Source of the DNA: Tetrapyrgos nigripes
Taxonomy: Eukaryota; Basidiomycota; Agaricomycetes; Agaricales; Campanellaceae
DNA: 64,000 bases
Reading direction: 5' to 3'
NCBI GenBank assembly: GCA_013368315.1
Contig: JAACJM010000001.1
Span: 1,054,001 to 1,118,000, forward strand
How positions within the stretch are numbered: the stretch's first letter is position 1; every line of letters begins with the position of its first letter. A program made the translations under genes and the position numbers. Shown piece after piece: positions 20,827 through 33,147 of this stretch. Below the pieces are notes generated by a model. That model worked only from the letters and a program-made list of their open reading frames with translations, had not been told where the DNA came from and ran no database searches.

Positions 20827-23269
20827 TTAAGACAGCGTCGGCATTGAGACTGACGCCCTTGTGGAAATAGCATCCTCTGCCCTCCATAGACTTGTGATAG
20901 TCTGATAATCCTAATGAGCGAATGGAGTACACCGAAAGAGATTGACTGACCTTATTCTGAGTGTAGAAATTGATTCCGCTCTTCCCATAGAAACCAATAT
21001 CACCCAACACGCTGGCCTGTGGAAGTACGTTAGAGACTAAGAGGATGAACTGGACTAGGAAGAGCTTACCTTGTTACCACTCCATGCAAACATGGGTAGA
21101 GGGACAGGAATTGGCACGTTGATACCGATTTGGCCGACGTTGACTTCCGATTCAAACTTGCGGGCTGTTGCTCCAGACTGCGTGAAGATTGCTGTACCAT
21201 TACCATAACGGTTGTTGTTGATAATGTCCAGTGCATCATCCAAGGTTTCGGCCTTCAAAACCACCAAAGCAGGTCCGAAAATTTCTTCACTGGACAAAAA
21301 TGTCAAATTTTGATCAGGGGGGAAGACGCATAAGCTTACTTGTAACATTTCATGCCAGGATTGGCTTCAATGACTGTTGGTCCGACGAAGTTGCCTTCAG
21401 GGTATCCAGAAACGGAGATATTGCGGCCATCTAACAGAATTTTCCCTCCTTCAGTTTCTGCGGAAGAGACGAGACTCAAAATCCTTGATTTGGCCTGTGG
21501 CGAAATGACTGGTCCTCTGAACGAAGCTGGTTAGCCCGTGGAAACAAAGACACCATGCCAACGTACAAATCTGCTCCTTCTTCAAAGCCTCCATTGACCT
21601 TGAGCTTACTGGCCCTTTCCACAAGTTCCGGAAGCCAGGATTGCGATTCACCGACCAGAACAACTATTCATCGAGTCATGGATATGCACATAAGAGGCGG
21701 AAAGAACTACTCATACCAACGGATATGGCCATACATCGCTGACCGGCGGCTGCAGTAAAGGTAAGTATATGAATAAAAACCTGAACAGTAACACCGTACC
21801 ACCAAAGGCAGCTCCAACAATGGAGTTGAGCGCAAGGTTTTTGTTCGCTGTTACTGAGTCAGTGGGAAGAAACCTAGTAGCATCAGGACGATCACACCAT
21901 CAGGCATAATGACAGCATGGTTTTTTGCACCGAGGTTTGCCTGTGGTGAAGTGAGAACTGAAGAGTCGGTAGTGATAGTTCGGGCACACACCTGTACACG
22001 CTTGCCATTCTTCGTGCCGCTATCGTGATTCGTAAGATTGAGATTCAAACAAACACCAATATTGGGCGCCTCACCGCTCGTAAATATGTTTTCCAGCCTT
22101 GTCACCGCCAACGAAACTGATTGCCTTGATAGCTGGATCATCGCAAATAGCATTCACAGTGGGTACACCTCCGTGTACCACGTTCAGAACACCATCAGGG
22201 AGACCTTTGAATACGGCATATGAACATTGACGAAACAAAGTATAGCCTACGGAACCCTTACCAGCTTTCTTACAAAGCTCGGCAATAATCATCGCTGCAC
22301 CTGGATCCCTCTCGGATGGTTTGAGAATGAGCGTATTACCCGTTACTGCCGCCATAGGAATCGTCCACAAAGGTATCATGCTGATGGGATACCACAGTTA
22401 GGGAACAAGAGCGAAGAAAGTTCGGAATGACATACGCAGGGAAATTGAAGGGAGCGATGCTTGCACAAACACCAAGTGGTAATCTCCTAACTTCTGTGTC
22501 CATGTCCTTGCTCACTGGAAATTTACACTAAGAGAATGCTGCCGAGGGCTCGAAGAGTGCTTGCCTTCAATCTTGTCCCCCAGCAAGGTAGAAGTTATCC
22601 CGATGGCAGTCTCTACCACCTGAAGACCTGCGATGTTTGGTGTTGAGCATTATTGCATTATGCAGTTTCGCAAGAACGTACCCCGTAATAGGTCCCCGTG
22701 AGCATCTAGTAAATGGGTAAGGACGGAAAGATCAAAACGTGATAATGAGCATCTTACCAGGAAGAGTCTTCCCTTGCTCTAGGACAATGCTTGCGGCAAT
22801 GGCATCCGCATTTTGACGAAGTAAGTGCTGCAAACTGACCAAACGATGAGAATAGAATCACAGAACAAGAAGTATGCCGCACTCAATCGCAAATCGTTGA
22901 CGTCGGAGTACGCTAGTAGTGCTCCATGTCTTGTAAGCGTGTGAAGCAGCATCGACTGCTTGCCGGAACTCATCCTCGGTGGTTTGGGGCACTCGAGTGA
23001 GCACCGTTTGGGTTGACTGAAGCAAAAACATCAGTTAAGTAGAGCAGAATAGAACCTGTGGCACTTGCAGGATCCCGAACGTCTATCCACTCCGTCGACT
23101 TACTGTCGAGAAATTCTCCGCCTATGAAATTCTTAGTGTTGTCTCCTGTTGCACTTGTTCCAGTAAACTGAGAAGATATGAACTCTGCTTTTGGACGAGC
23201 AGCTGCACTCAGAGCATTTCTGGATGCAGAAGTTGAAAAAGGACGGCCACGAAGAACACGTAGAGCCAT
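20827..23269 (-). CDS. Methylmalonate-semialdehyde dehydrogenase, mitochondrial
   Basis: Many-exon gene. The N-terminus [19 protein letters not shown] is a typical mitochondrial presequence, followed by [20 protein letters not shown]. Further family parts: [71 protein letters not shown], a catalytic loop AGQRCMA encoded near 21725, and [20 protein letters not shown]. The last exon reads [20 protein letters not shown] plus PTLS and a stop, just like the MMSDH end. This CoA-dependent aldehyde dehydrogenase (ALDH6 family) converts malonate and methylmalonate semialdehydes to acetyl- and propionyl-CoA in valine and pyrimidine breakdown. It is divergent from the Myb gene, with starts 84-126 bases apart. 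Confidence 0.92.
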
Positions 23270-23319
23270 GTCTGAGGAAGAGAGAAGCGAAGTTGCAGGT
23301 TCCGGAAATTAACACCCGT

Positions 23320-23334
23320 CTAACCCTAACCCTA
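23320..23334. promoter_or_regulatory. Telomere-repeat-like box (telobox)
   Basis: ctaaccctaacccta is two and a half units of the TTAGGG telomere repeat. It sits in the 84-base gap between the divergent MMSDH and Myb/Rap1-like genes. Interstitial teloboxes in promoters are known binding sites for Myb-type telomere-repeat factors in several eukaryotes. Confidence 0.7.
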
Positions 23335-23353
23335 CGCAACTCTCCGTTCTGGC

Positions 23354-25363
23354 ATGTCAGTTCTAAGCTTGTTTATTCGTAACCGCGAGGTCGCCATGAA
23401 TGGGGTACATGGCTACGGCCACCTACTCAGGGACGTCGATAGCAACAACTACGCCTCTACCAGCTCAAATTCTAATCCAGAACATCCTGCTCAGCAAAAC
23501 ATGTATAATGCCAACGTACAAGCTTCTCAGTTTCAATCACCTCTCCAGTCCCAGTGGCCACAGCACCAGCAGCTTCCCCAGCAATATACAGCTCAATGGA
23601 ATGGCCAACCTGCTCCTTTTCTCAATGCAATGAGTGGTGCAATGAATGGGATGGGAGGACATATGCAAAATGGAATAAACGGTCTACCAACAAACGTGGG
23701 TTATAATGTGCCTATATTTTCGCAGCAAATGCTGCACGATGCTTTCGCGCTATCTGTACCGGTTGCCGCAGCCGAGGAACCCCTTCTTGTGTCTTCGTTG
23801 GTTGAAAGTCGCGTAAGGAATGAAAACTACAAGGATACTTTGAACAACCTTCACGGCGTGCGTGGTCCATTTCACATCTCATTTACGCGTTTTCTCATCG
23901 ATACATACAGAAAAATAGCCATTCCGCAGCCTTATGGAAAGACTACTACCTTGAGCATAAAGATCGCATTGACGAGCAAGTAAACGCTGGGATCAAGAAG
24001 CGAGAGATCGAAGGGCCCAAGCCCATTAAAACGGCAAAAAAAGCCTGCTTTGGACAGCTTTGACGACGACTTGTCTCCCGTTCGTTCTTCTTCTCCCGCC
24101 ACAAAGTCCGGAAAGGCTAGGGGGCGTCCCCCCAAAGCTTCTACACCCAATCCGACCAATTCCAAAGTTTCCACATCCAGAGCATCGTCATCCAAGGCTT
24201 CTACTCCTGTCCAAAGCGATTTTACACTGACAGGCCCAAGTGGCCGACGGCACACTATCAACAGTCTGACGGTACATACCCCAGTTTACAACACGCGACT
24301 TCCTCCGCCCAATTCTCAAGTTGTGATACCAGAACCACCATCACGCTCACCTAGCCCACCTACCAAGATCATACCGCATGTACGAGGCAACAAATTCACC
24401 GATGAAGATAAAGATTTTTTCATCAAGTTCATATCTTGGCGTCTTAAAAGTGACCCCAGTCTTGAACGACTAGAGCTTTGTGATGAGCTGGAAAAGAAGG
24501 CAAGCAGATATTCATCGGTGACTAATATCACCTTTCTGACTTGGATTACAGGCACCGCACCATACCAGTGCCTCATGGAATTCGTAAGTCTTGATTTGAA
24601 ATTCTTTGTTACTAAGATTTATCTTGCCACAGATATTGGTCTAATCACCATGACTTACCGGATAAAATCCTTGCAAACGCTCATGCATTGTGCTGGGAAG
24701 AGGAGCAGTCGGAAGGAACGGATAAGAAGCGTGTATTTGTTCGTCAGCGCCCGAGTTATAAAGAGTCCAGCTCAGAGGAAGAAGAGGAGCATCAGGAAGA
24801 AGAGAATGAATCAGCAGATGATGAAAGCGACGAAGATATCGATTCGATACCACTGGTCTTCGACGAAAGTGCTATGGGCGCCAGTGGATCTGCATATACA
24901 GATGCCGACTTGGCAATCTTGGCGAGATACGTAGCTACTTTCCCGGACTTCCTAGTTACCCCTTCTAAGGAAAAATGGCCACCCTATAACGCACGAGTGA
25001 GTGTTTCGCTCGGTGATGCCTTACATTGTGAACTCATATCTTTCTATCTGAAGTATCCTCATCGTTCGGCGAAATCATGGGCAGAATATTTCAGGAGAGA
25101 TGAGAAGCGTGAGTAGACCATACAGACTGGATTGATCAGTGTTGGCTGACGTTTAAACAGGAATCATGAAGCTAGCACACAAGGTTCGCGACCAAGGCTT
25201 GCACCTTGACTCGGCGCCTCTTCCAGAGAAGAAGCCTCATTGGAATCCTTCAGACGAAGTTAGTGGACCTCCCAAAGCGAAGCGGAAGTTCATCATGGAT
25301 GACGAGAAGGATGAGGCAGGGAACCATGCAAAGTTCGCTAGGTTGGAAGACACAAAGGAATGA
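23354..25363 (+). CDS. Myb/Rap1-like DNA-binding protein (one frame break in the sequence)
   Basis: Exons 23354-23857, 23911-24499, 24552-24583, 24633-24996, 25054-25108 and 25161-25363. ATG at 23396 is an equally good start. Order: Asn/Gln-rich N-terminus with a helix KDTLNNLHGKNSHSAALWKD; an AT-hook-like KARGRPPKAS; a Ser/Pro stretch; a Rap1-type Myb unit NKFTDEDKDFFIKFISWRLK then APHHTSASWNSYWSNHHDLP; an acidic run; a second such unit YTDADLAILARYVATFPDFL then YPHRSAKSWAEYFRRDEK; a basic end with KAKRKFIMDD. The repeated SW-x-x-Y/E-Y/W-x motif suggests telomere- or promoter-binding Myb folds. The A7 run at 24036-24042 puts the two halves of exon 2 out of frame by one base; with six A's the whole reads through to 567-581 residues. 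The 24500 intron uses a GC donor. Confidence 0.65.
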
Positions 25364-25566
25364 TTGACCGTTTGGGCTGCTTGCTAACTTTTTGGGACTG
25401 TGATGTGTAATCTAGAGCTGCTTTATTGATACGTAGTATAGACACCGTTAACGATGTACATTTTGCTTTCAGCACGGACCACGTGTGCTTGAGTAGCGAT
25501 CGATATGGTATATATACGGCAAGTCGTCCAGTAGTAACCAACTCTCACCACCACTACCAACTCACC

Positions 25567-27226
25567 ATGGATGAAGAATACGATGTGTGTCTCTCTGCAT
25601 GACCTCATACTCTCTGTTGACTCCCGTTCAGGTCATTGTTCTCGGTACCGGCTTGACCGAGTGTATTCTGTCTGGTCTCCTCTCCAAGGAAGGCAAAAAG
25701 GTCCTCCATATGGACCGCAATGACTACTATGGTGGTGAAAGTGCTAGCCTGAACCTAACCCAAGTATCTGTCTCTAGTTCGTCCAACTAACGCATGCATA
25801 CTGACATCTGCAACAGCTGTATCGCAAGTTCCGTCCTGACCAAACCCCTCCCGACGAACTTGGGCGTGATCGTGACTATGCCGTAGATCTCGTTCCCAAG
25901 TTCATCATCGCTTCCGGAGAACTCACCAAGATCCTCGTTCACACCGAAGTCACTCGTTATCTCGAATTCAAGCAGATCGCGGGTAGTTTCGTCTACCGTG
26001 ATGGAAAGATCTCCAAAGTACCCAGCACTGAGATGGAGGCCGTCAAGAGTCCATTGATGGGCTTGTTTGAGAAGAGGCGGGCCAAGAAGTTCTTTGAGTT
26101 CTTGCAGAATTGGAAAGATGATGACCCTAGCACTCACCAAGGTAGGTTGTCTCACACCTCCTCTTAAGCGTGTTTAAACAATGGATGTTCAACAGGTATC
26201 AATCTGGACAAGGACAGCATGAAAGTCGTCTACGAAAAATTTGGCTTGGAGCCCGGTACTCAAGACTTTATTGGACACGCTATGGCACTATACCTAGATG
26301 ATGAGTACGTCCTGTCCAAGGATTCGTGCTGGATGATGCTAACTGTGGTCGCTAGTTATATCACGAAACCTGCACGACCTACTTATGACAGAATTATCCT
26401 CTACACCTCTTCAATGGCGCGATATGGAAAGTCGCCTTACATTTATCCACTCTATGGTCTCGGCGAACTTCCTCAATCCTTCGCACGTCTCAGTGCCATC
26501 TATGGTGGAACCTACATGCTCGATAAGCCAATCGATGAAATTGTCACCGATGCTGATGGTAAATTTGTCGGTGCTCGAAGCGGCAACGAGACCGTCAAGG
26601 CTAAACAAGTCATTGGAGACCCAAGCTACTTTGGAGCTGGTCAGGCGGCGGCAAGCAAGATCAGAGTTGTGGAGGAAGGAAAAGTTGTTCGTGCCATCTG
26701 TATCCTCAAGCACCCCATACCTGGTACCGAGGATGCAGACAGCTGCCAAATCATTATTCCTCAGAACCAAGTAAACCGACGCAATGGTGTGTCAATTGAT
26801 GGCTTTTCGTGTTCCTTTGTCTAACTTGCTTCCCTCAGATATCTACGTTGCCATGGTTTCCTCTACCCACAATGTCTGCGCAAAGGACGTCTACGTCGCC
26901 ATCGTCTCAACTGTCGTAGAGACGGATAAGCCTGAGCTTGAAATCAGACCCGGTCTTGATCTCCTTGGTCCTATTTATGACAAGTACTGCTTGCTATTCT
27001 GCATTTGATTTCGCTGAGACTAATACTGTATATCTTCAGGTTCGTCACCATCTCTTCCCAATACACACCTACTGCCGATGGCAAGCAAGACAACATCTTC
27101 ATCACTCGTTCCTATGATGCAACCTCACATTTCGAAACCGTCGTCGAAGATGTACAGGATGCGTGGAAGCGTGTGACAGGAACCGACCTCGTGCTCACTA
27201 AGAAGGAAGTTGAAGTACAAGAGTGA
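25567..27226 (+). CDS. GDI1: Rab GDP-dissociation inhibitor
   Basis: Starts [20 protein letters not shown], the FAD-fold-like opening of the GDI/REP family, then [20 protein letters not shown]. Other conserved blocks: [59 protein letters not shown] (joined over an intron), [34 protein letters not shown] and a C-terminal [21 protein letters not shown] takes prenylated, GDP-bound Rab proteins off membranes and keeps them soluble for recycling. The exons cover the full family length of about 450 residues. It converges with Rav1. Confidence 0.95.
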
Positions 27227-27379
27227 CCAGTCGGTTATACCTCTCTTTTCAGTTCAGCAGTCAAGGATCTATACAAATAAATCAAGTGTACATTTGCCTC
27301 TTACAATCCAGTATCCGTAAAGTTTGAGAATATATATAATCATCGCTCTCTTACACGACACAACGCCTAGATGCAAAAT

Positions 27380-30300
27380 TCAAAAGAAAGCATTCATGTC
27401 GAATTCCGGTACTTTGACATCCTGTTTTGCAGATTTCATCAAATTACCCAGCCCAGCTTTTCTTGCCATGAGATCCGGCTCTTCCTGAATCGGTTCTGGA
27501 CCTTTTCTACTTGGGTCTGTGCCATCTGGTGAAGCTGCGCGTGTAGTAGGATACGAGGAAATGTCCATATCGATCATCATTGAAGATCGGTGTCGGAGGT
27601 GATGACGTGGTTGGTCTGAGAAGAATGAGCGACGAGAAGCACTCGGGCTGAGTGGTGGACCAGAGTCTCTGCTGTCGTTCAGGTCTATAATGGACGCAGG
27701 CCTTTCGAACCTCCAAGAGCGAACGAGATCCAAGGCCAAGATATGACATCCTTCACGAGTGGTCAGGATCGTTCGATGCATAGAATCAGAGGGTCACCTA
27801 CCCATTCTGCAAAATACACGAGCAATCTGAAGAACAAAATTGAACTCCAGACGACCAGATATCTCATAACTGCCTTTTGCAGCCTGCAGTGTTTTGCCTC
27901 GTAACTGGGAGAACAATAACGCAAGACTGGGATCGTCGTAATTCGATTCTCCTACTTCGGCAATTGGTTTGTCTAGTGTCCTAGCAAGGTCCTGAAGTGG
28001 AGTCTTGAAGATCAATCATTGCTTGTCAGGTTACATTCAAACAGCAGTAGCGGACGAGGCAACGTACCACTAATATTCGGACACTCAAATCTCTCCGATG
28101 AAGTAACCAAAATGCCCAACTTGCAAGCCACCTGTTACCCTCTCTGAACGCAGTAGGAAGCACAGTCTCGTTCAGAATGCTCGTGAGTATAGGTCCTTCA
28201 TTACTTTGCTCCACTATCCGCGCGATAGCTATAGCAAGCTGAAAGTCTCCCAATTGCTTGATACAGACATTTACGGCGTCTTTCAACGAACTTCCCAAAA
28301 GAAAGAAGGCTGCTGCATATTCTGAAAGCTACTGAACACGGGGGAGTTGTCAAGGAGTCAGCAGGACGTACCGAAACGTTGTTTGCTCAGCAAAGCAAAC
28401 GCATTCTTGAGCGCAGCTGTCTTCCACCGTGACTGAGTAAAGTCATTAGAAAGGAACTTCAGCATGACATTCTGCTCCTTATGCCAAGACGCCTGTCTCC
28501 AAAGTCCGTGGACAAGTTTCGTCTTCCCAAGCGCGAAATAAAGCAGAGAACAATTTGTAGGATCTCTCGTGTCGTTTGCCATGTACTCGTTTCTTGCGAT
28601 TTGTCTCAGATTGCGATCTCTGGAATGGACATCGTGTCAGGGTCAAAGAAGATTTTGTTATGTATAGGGACAGGCTACCGACCAGTGAGTCAATGGAAGA
28701 CAACCATATAGGTACTCCAAGGGCCCTGGCGTCCGCCCAACACATTTTGCCATTGCACGCCGCTGATGAAGCACTGAGAAGGAGGTCCTGGCTTTCGCTG
28801 TGAAACGCCCATATCATGTCTCGGTACCGTAGACGTTCTCGACGAGAGGTCTTTTGCTGCATACAGTTGTGAGAAGCCGGACTACTTGGTGAAGAAGCTC
28901 GGCGATTGAGGATGTAGAATGACCGCATTGATATTAGGTACCGCAATCCGTTTGCATCCAAGGACCGTCGTTGCTCATCGACCTAAGAGATTGAGTATTG
29001 TAAGAGGGATGAAGTTAGAAGCAGTGTCACCCTACTTACTTCCAAAGTTGTTTGTATGAGCACGGAAAGGTGAGCTTGTTCGTTGGGTGTGAGACGAGGA
29101 AGATTTTCTGCTTCAAGGGTTTCGAGAAGGTCCTTTACCAATGGTCGACCAAACGCTTCTTCATTGCTATAGAGTACTCAACGTTATAATCAAATGACAG
29201 GTGCAAAGAAAGGAAAGGTTACTCATTATGACCCACAGGCTCATCAAACAACATCATATACCGCTTTTTATGCGATGACATCGAAACCTGAAGAAGGGTT
29301 GAACCCATGTAGCACGCATGAAATCAGCAATGCATACCGTTTGCTCAGATCGATAGAATTTTTCAACCGGTATACAAGAACTCGGAATCCTTTTATGTTC
29401 AAGGTCTTTCGCCAGATTGACGATTATCTCCTTCACCAGTTCGAGTTTCTCTGCCAGAAATGTCCCTTGATCAGCAAACAAGCAGTCGTATCAAAACAAA
29501 ACACCGATGGAACATACCCCAAAGAAGACACTGAAGCAGAATCTGAGGATGATAATCTTCCAACGGCCCATTCTGCCTAGCGACAAATTCAAACAGAGTC
29601 TCCTCCCTCATCTCGTCTTTCTTCGTCTTGTTATTACTGGGAGTACCATACAAACACATTTGATTCCCTGCACCAACGAGAAGGGAACCATTTGCCAACC
29701 AAATAGAATCACTGATTGGATATGGAATAAAACTAGCAGTAGTATTGTGTGTCATTTGTCAGTAAAGCCTAATTTGTGCCAAGCGCGGTACACTTACCTC
29801 CCAATATCAATCCTCCAACATCTAGTCCAACTATAACCCTCGTCAAAGTATGTCATCCGTTGCTGACAAAGAATATCAACATGATGAAGGAAACCAACGG
29901 CAAGGATCGATTGCATATCTGGAGTGGAGGACCAGTCGAGGTCGTTGATGGATTCACTGTTCAGTCACCATGTTGAGGCCTATGAGTGAAAACGACGGTA
30001 CACAGAGCAACAAAAGGACTGACCTGTAGATAATGCGATACTCCAATCCAGATGCGAATTCCGACTCTTTTGAGTCCCATATGGTAAGCTCTTCGCCCTC
30101 ACTGATGGGTGTAACTGCAACAAAGATCAGCTCATAGATGGGAAAAAGGGGGTAGGTAGCTCACCCAGTGCCGTCTTCTTCGCCGAACTACAACTCACTT
30201 TCGTTATACCCGATCGTGAAGTTTTGACTCTACCTGTGCAGATCCACCCTCGTTCGGATTTTTTGAAGCCATCCCCATCTGCTCCAGTACCGTTAGTCAA

Positions 30301-32380
30301 ATTCTCAACCTCATTCCCCACAGTCTTCTTTGACTTCGACTTGGCCTCTTCCGGAACCCAAAAAGCCAATTCTCCAGAATCTGAAACACTTAAAAGTGCG
30401 TCATGTTTTACCCATGGGTGGTTGATACCCCAAGCCATCGGATCGACAGGGATAACCATACTTGGAGAGGAACCAGGAAGACGGTCGTGATAATGAAGAG
30501 ATAGCGTGAGTGGTACTGGTGCGCCTAAAGTGTTTGCCGGTAATATTCGAATATGGACGATATAAAAATCAGATGTTATCCCCATGATGGCGTTATGGAC
30601 GTCGTTTGAAGGAACGGTGAAAAGGGAAGTTATGACTGGGAGTTCGAGGGTTAAAGCACAAGGGGTAGTATGGACTGTGAGGATTGAACTTGCATTGTTG
30701 TAAGTTGCAAAGAGTCGGCCTGATTATGGGTTTGGTCAGTGGTAGAGGATATTCCATGCTGACTATGTACATACCATGGTCAAGCACAAGAAAGTGGTCT
30801 GCTGCGTTCCAAGATCCCGAATGTTTCAACGTAGATAATTCTTGTTCTAATTGCCAGACTTCTCCCACTTTTTTTTCACGAATGACACCAACACCGTAGC
30901 CTTCTGGAGCACGTACAAATTGGACGATTCGGGACTGTTCTGTTGGAAACCCTTCTGGTGCCCGAGCAATTAATTTCATGCTGTCGGGACGACCATCGAA
31001 GAGCTCTCTTAGGGATACTTGGAAAGAGCATAGAGGGGAAGAAGTAATAAAGCTGATATCGCACCCAGTCTGATTGTTGGGTACAAGGTAAAGATAAGAT
31101 GGAGGTGACGTCAAGGCTGGTCCTGAGAACTGCTGGAAAGTGAACTGTCTGAGGAGAGTGGGAGGTCTACGGTCGATGTTCTGTATTTTAAAGAATTTAG
31201 ATAACGTTTTTCGATCCCACTAAAAAAGAAACTCACTGCTACAGCAGATATGACAATAGTACCATCACTGAGAACGCGAAGGAATAAATCCCAGCCTTCT
31301 TCTTTTACATCCTGGAGTCTTCTCAAGCTGGCATTATCTTCGGCGGATTTTTGTGCTAGTAGGTGCTGCAAGCAATGATTTAAGACTTGGCGGTCCATCC
31401 AGAATACGGATGAGGTTGGTTTATCTTTCTGGTCTGCTATTGGGTATGATACGGAAGAACGAAGGTCTATGGACGCATGAAGTTTGCAAGTGTTGAGGAG
31501 AATCTAAAACCGGAAAGAATATACGAACGACAGAGTCTGCGGTGATCGTATACAATATTAAATCGTCACTGCAAAGGAGATGAGGGGTTGATTTTGCTAG
31601 GATGACTTTGGGCGTACCGATTAGATGTTTCGGACAGACGCCATGACAAGTTGATGACAGGTCGAGGATGGGGTAAGACTTGTGTTTGGCGACCAGAAGT
31701 GGTGGAATGCAATCTGACGGTGTTGTCTATCTGGGACAACGCGTCAGCATCATGGTTTGAAGGGGGAAAGGTAACATACATCGGTAGTTGCAGCAATGTA
31801 CATTAATGAGGGCGCAAACCGCACTAATCGTGGTGAATATTTGGACCTGAAAACAAAATTAGAGCCAGAGAAGCGAAACTGAGTGAATTATGCATACGAC
31901 ATAGTCCATTTGCGTGACCAGGTGGGCAGGTCATTTTCGAGAATCAGTGTGTAGACAGACAGTCCACGGTCCAACCCGACAGCAAGGAGACCTGAGTATC
32001 ATGAGCCATCGTCCAAAAATACGCGAGGTATGTTTAATACCAGAACAACTATCCATTGTTGTTACATTTCGGTCAAGGGTGAGGGAAGAATGAACAAGCC
32101 AGGAGTCGTTTTGGATTCCTGAGAGAGACCATGAAGCTATTTTGGAACCCATTGCTGCAACTATATGCTTCATGCCTGCATCGACTGAAATGCAAGAGAT
32201 GCTATCGGAGATATGGGCGAGACCTGGGAATGCTTGCCAGAAGGCGAGGACGCGTACAAGGGCGAGAGTATGTGCATCAAGAATGACGATTGAGTCGGCT
32301 TCAGGATAGAGCAAGAGATGACCAAGAAACTTGAGTGGATGCTTTGGGGACCCATGTAGGGACTCTAAAAGACTGAGCAT
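27380..32380 (-). CDS. RAV1: Rav1/DmX-like V-ATPase assembly factor (RAVE complex)
   Basis: A 5-kb multi-exon gene. The N-terminal part holds WD40-like segments (LFLGHLLLYPEADSIVILDA-type strands; ADHFLVLDHG). The C-terminal part is diagnostic for the RAVE 1 domain: AFHSESQDLLLSASSAACNG, KMCWADARALGVPIWLSS, DPTNCSLLYFALGKTKLVHG, LWRQASWHKEQNVMLKFLS, NAFALLSKQRFEYAAAFFLL and SLKDAVNVCIKQLGDFQLA. RAVE reassembles the V1 and V0 halves of the vacuolar proton ATPase after glucose signals. It ends in a Ser-rich tail with a final VPEFDMNAFF. The start at 32380 is the best in-frame ATG, but a further upstream exon is possible; the sequence around it is a short tandem duplication. Confidence 0.87.
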
Positions 32381-32409
32381 GTAGATTCTAAAAGACTGAA
32401 AAAGAGCAT
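32352..32409 (-). repeat. Tandem duplication around the Rav1 start codon with overlapping upstream ORF
   Basis: Two copies of about 25 bases (catgta, ga[c/t]tctaaaagactga on the + strand) lie side by side. Read on the minus strand, the second gives the proposed start ATG (32380). The first gives an earlier ATG (32409) opening a 14-codon frame that ends at 32365, overlapping the main start in another frame. Confidence 0.6.
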
Positions 32410-32502
32410 TAGAAAAGAAAAGTTGGGGCGGAGGCAAGGCTACCTGCGCACGTCGAGCGACAATGCGTAAAGGGTACCCTAAATTTCCAAAATATCTGTG
32501 TG

Positions 32503-32508
32503 CACGTG
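32503..32508. promoter_or_regulatory. CACGTG E-box in the Rav1 upstream region
   Basis: The palindrome cacgtg occurs in the divergent gap between Rav1 and the small gene at 32766, within ggtcacgtgca on the minus strand. Basic helix-loop-helix factors such as Cbf1 and Pho4 bind this core. Confidence 0.45.
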
Positions 32509-32765
32509 ACCATTTAGGGCAGGGCTAGGCCTGAAGCTTGCCATCGTATAGATCCCACCTGCGAAGGTGAAGGATCAACGGAATCCGTAGTACCTACCTT
32601 AAACCACCCAGGATTCTCCAAAGTTCTACTCAACAACCTCGTGTTCCTCAAGTCTTTGGTGGCAATTCGACGGCAACCCCTTTCATTTAGCCCCAACTGA
32701 AGTTGCGGCCTAGTCTCTGACTGCAGTTGGAGACATCTTCTCAATCAGCAACACCCTCGTTCAGG

Positions 32766-33027
32766 ATGACCGCAGAACTCAGTCCACAGGACCTTTTACG
32801 CAACAAAGATTCAACCCGTAAGTGTTTGTAGCACTATCTAATCAGACAACTAACCTTGGATAGGCACCATAACTTTTGGAGATGGTCTAGCTGGTGCCCT
32901 CCATAGACGTACCCAAGAATTTATCACTAACCCAAACCGTCGGGTTGTTTACCAACCTCCTTTTGGCTCTACTCGTGATCTTTATCGTCGTTCGGACACT
33001 CGGTACGGAGAAGACGATCCTTTGTAA
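32766..33027 (+). CDS. Small unnamed protein, 71 residues
   Basis: Two exons (32766-32817, 32864-33027) joined by a clean GT-AG intron give 71 residues: MTAELSPQDLLRNKDSTRTI, TFGDGLAGALHRRTQEFITN, PNRRVVYQPPFGSTRDLYRR, and a short end. It is basic, with no membrane helix. I do not recognise it. The stop TAA at 33025-33027 lies in the same frame as the sequence leading into the next gene, so it could alternatively be the first exons of that gene if a splice joins them; the GT-AG option at 33002-33050 gives the wrong phase. Confidence 0.45.
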
Positions 33028-33147
33028 TGGCCACAACCTTACAACTCGCAGAATACCTACCTCGCATGTATCCCCATCCGTCCTTCAAGTCCAGACGATA
33101 CATACTACGACAGGTCGTGTCTTTGGGAGGATTTTACTCTGAGTGGC

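Noticed and set aside
33002..33050. Intron joining the 71-residue protein to the following family gene
   Set aside because: The GT-AG pair exists and has good length, but the phase leads to a stop in the following exon.
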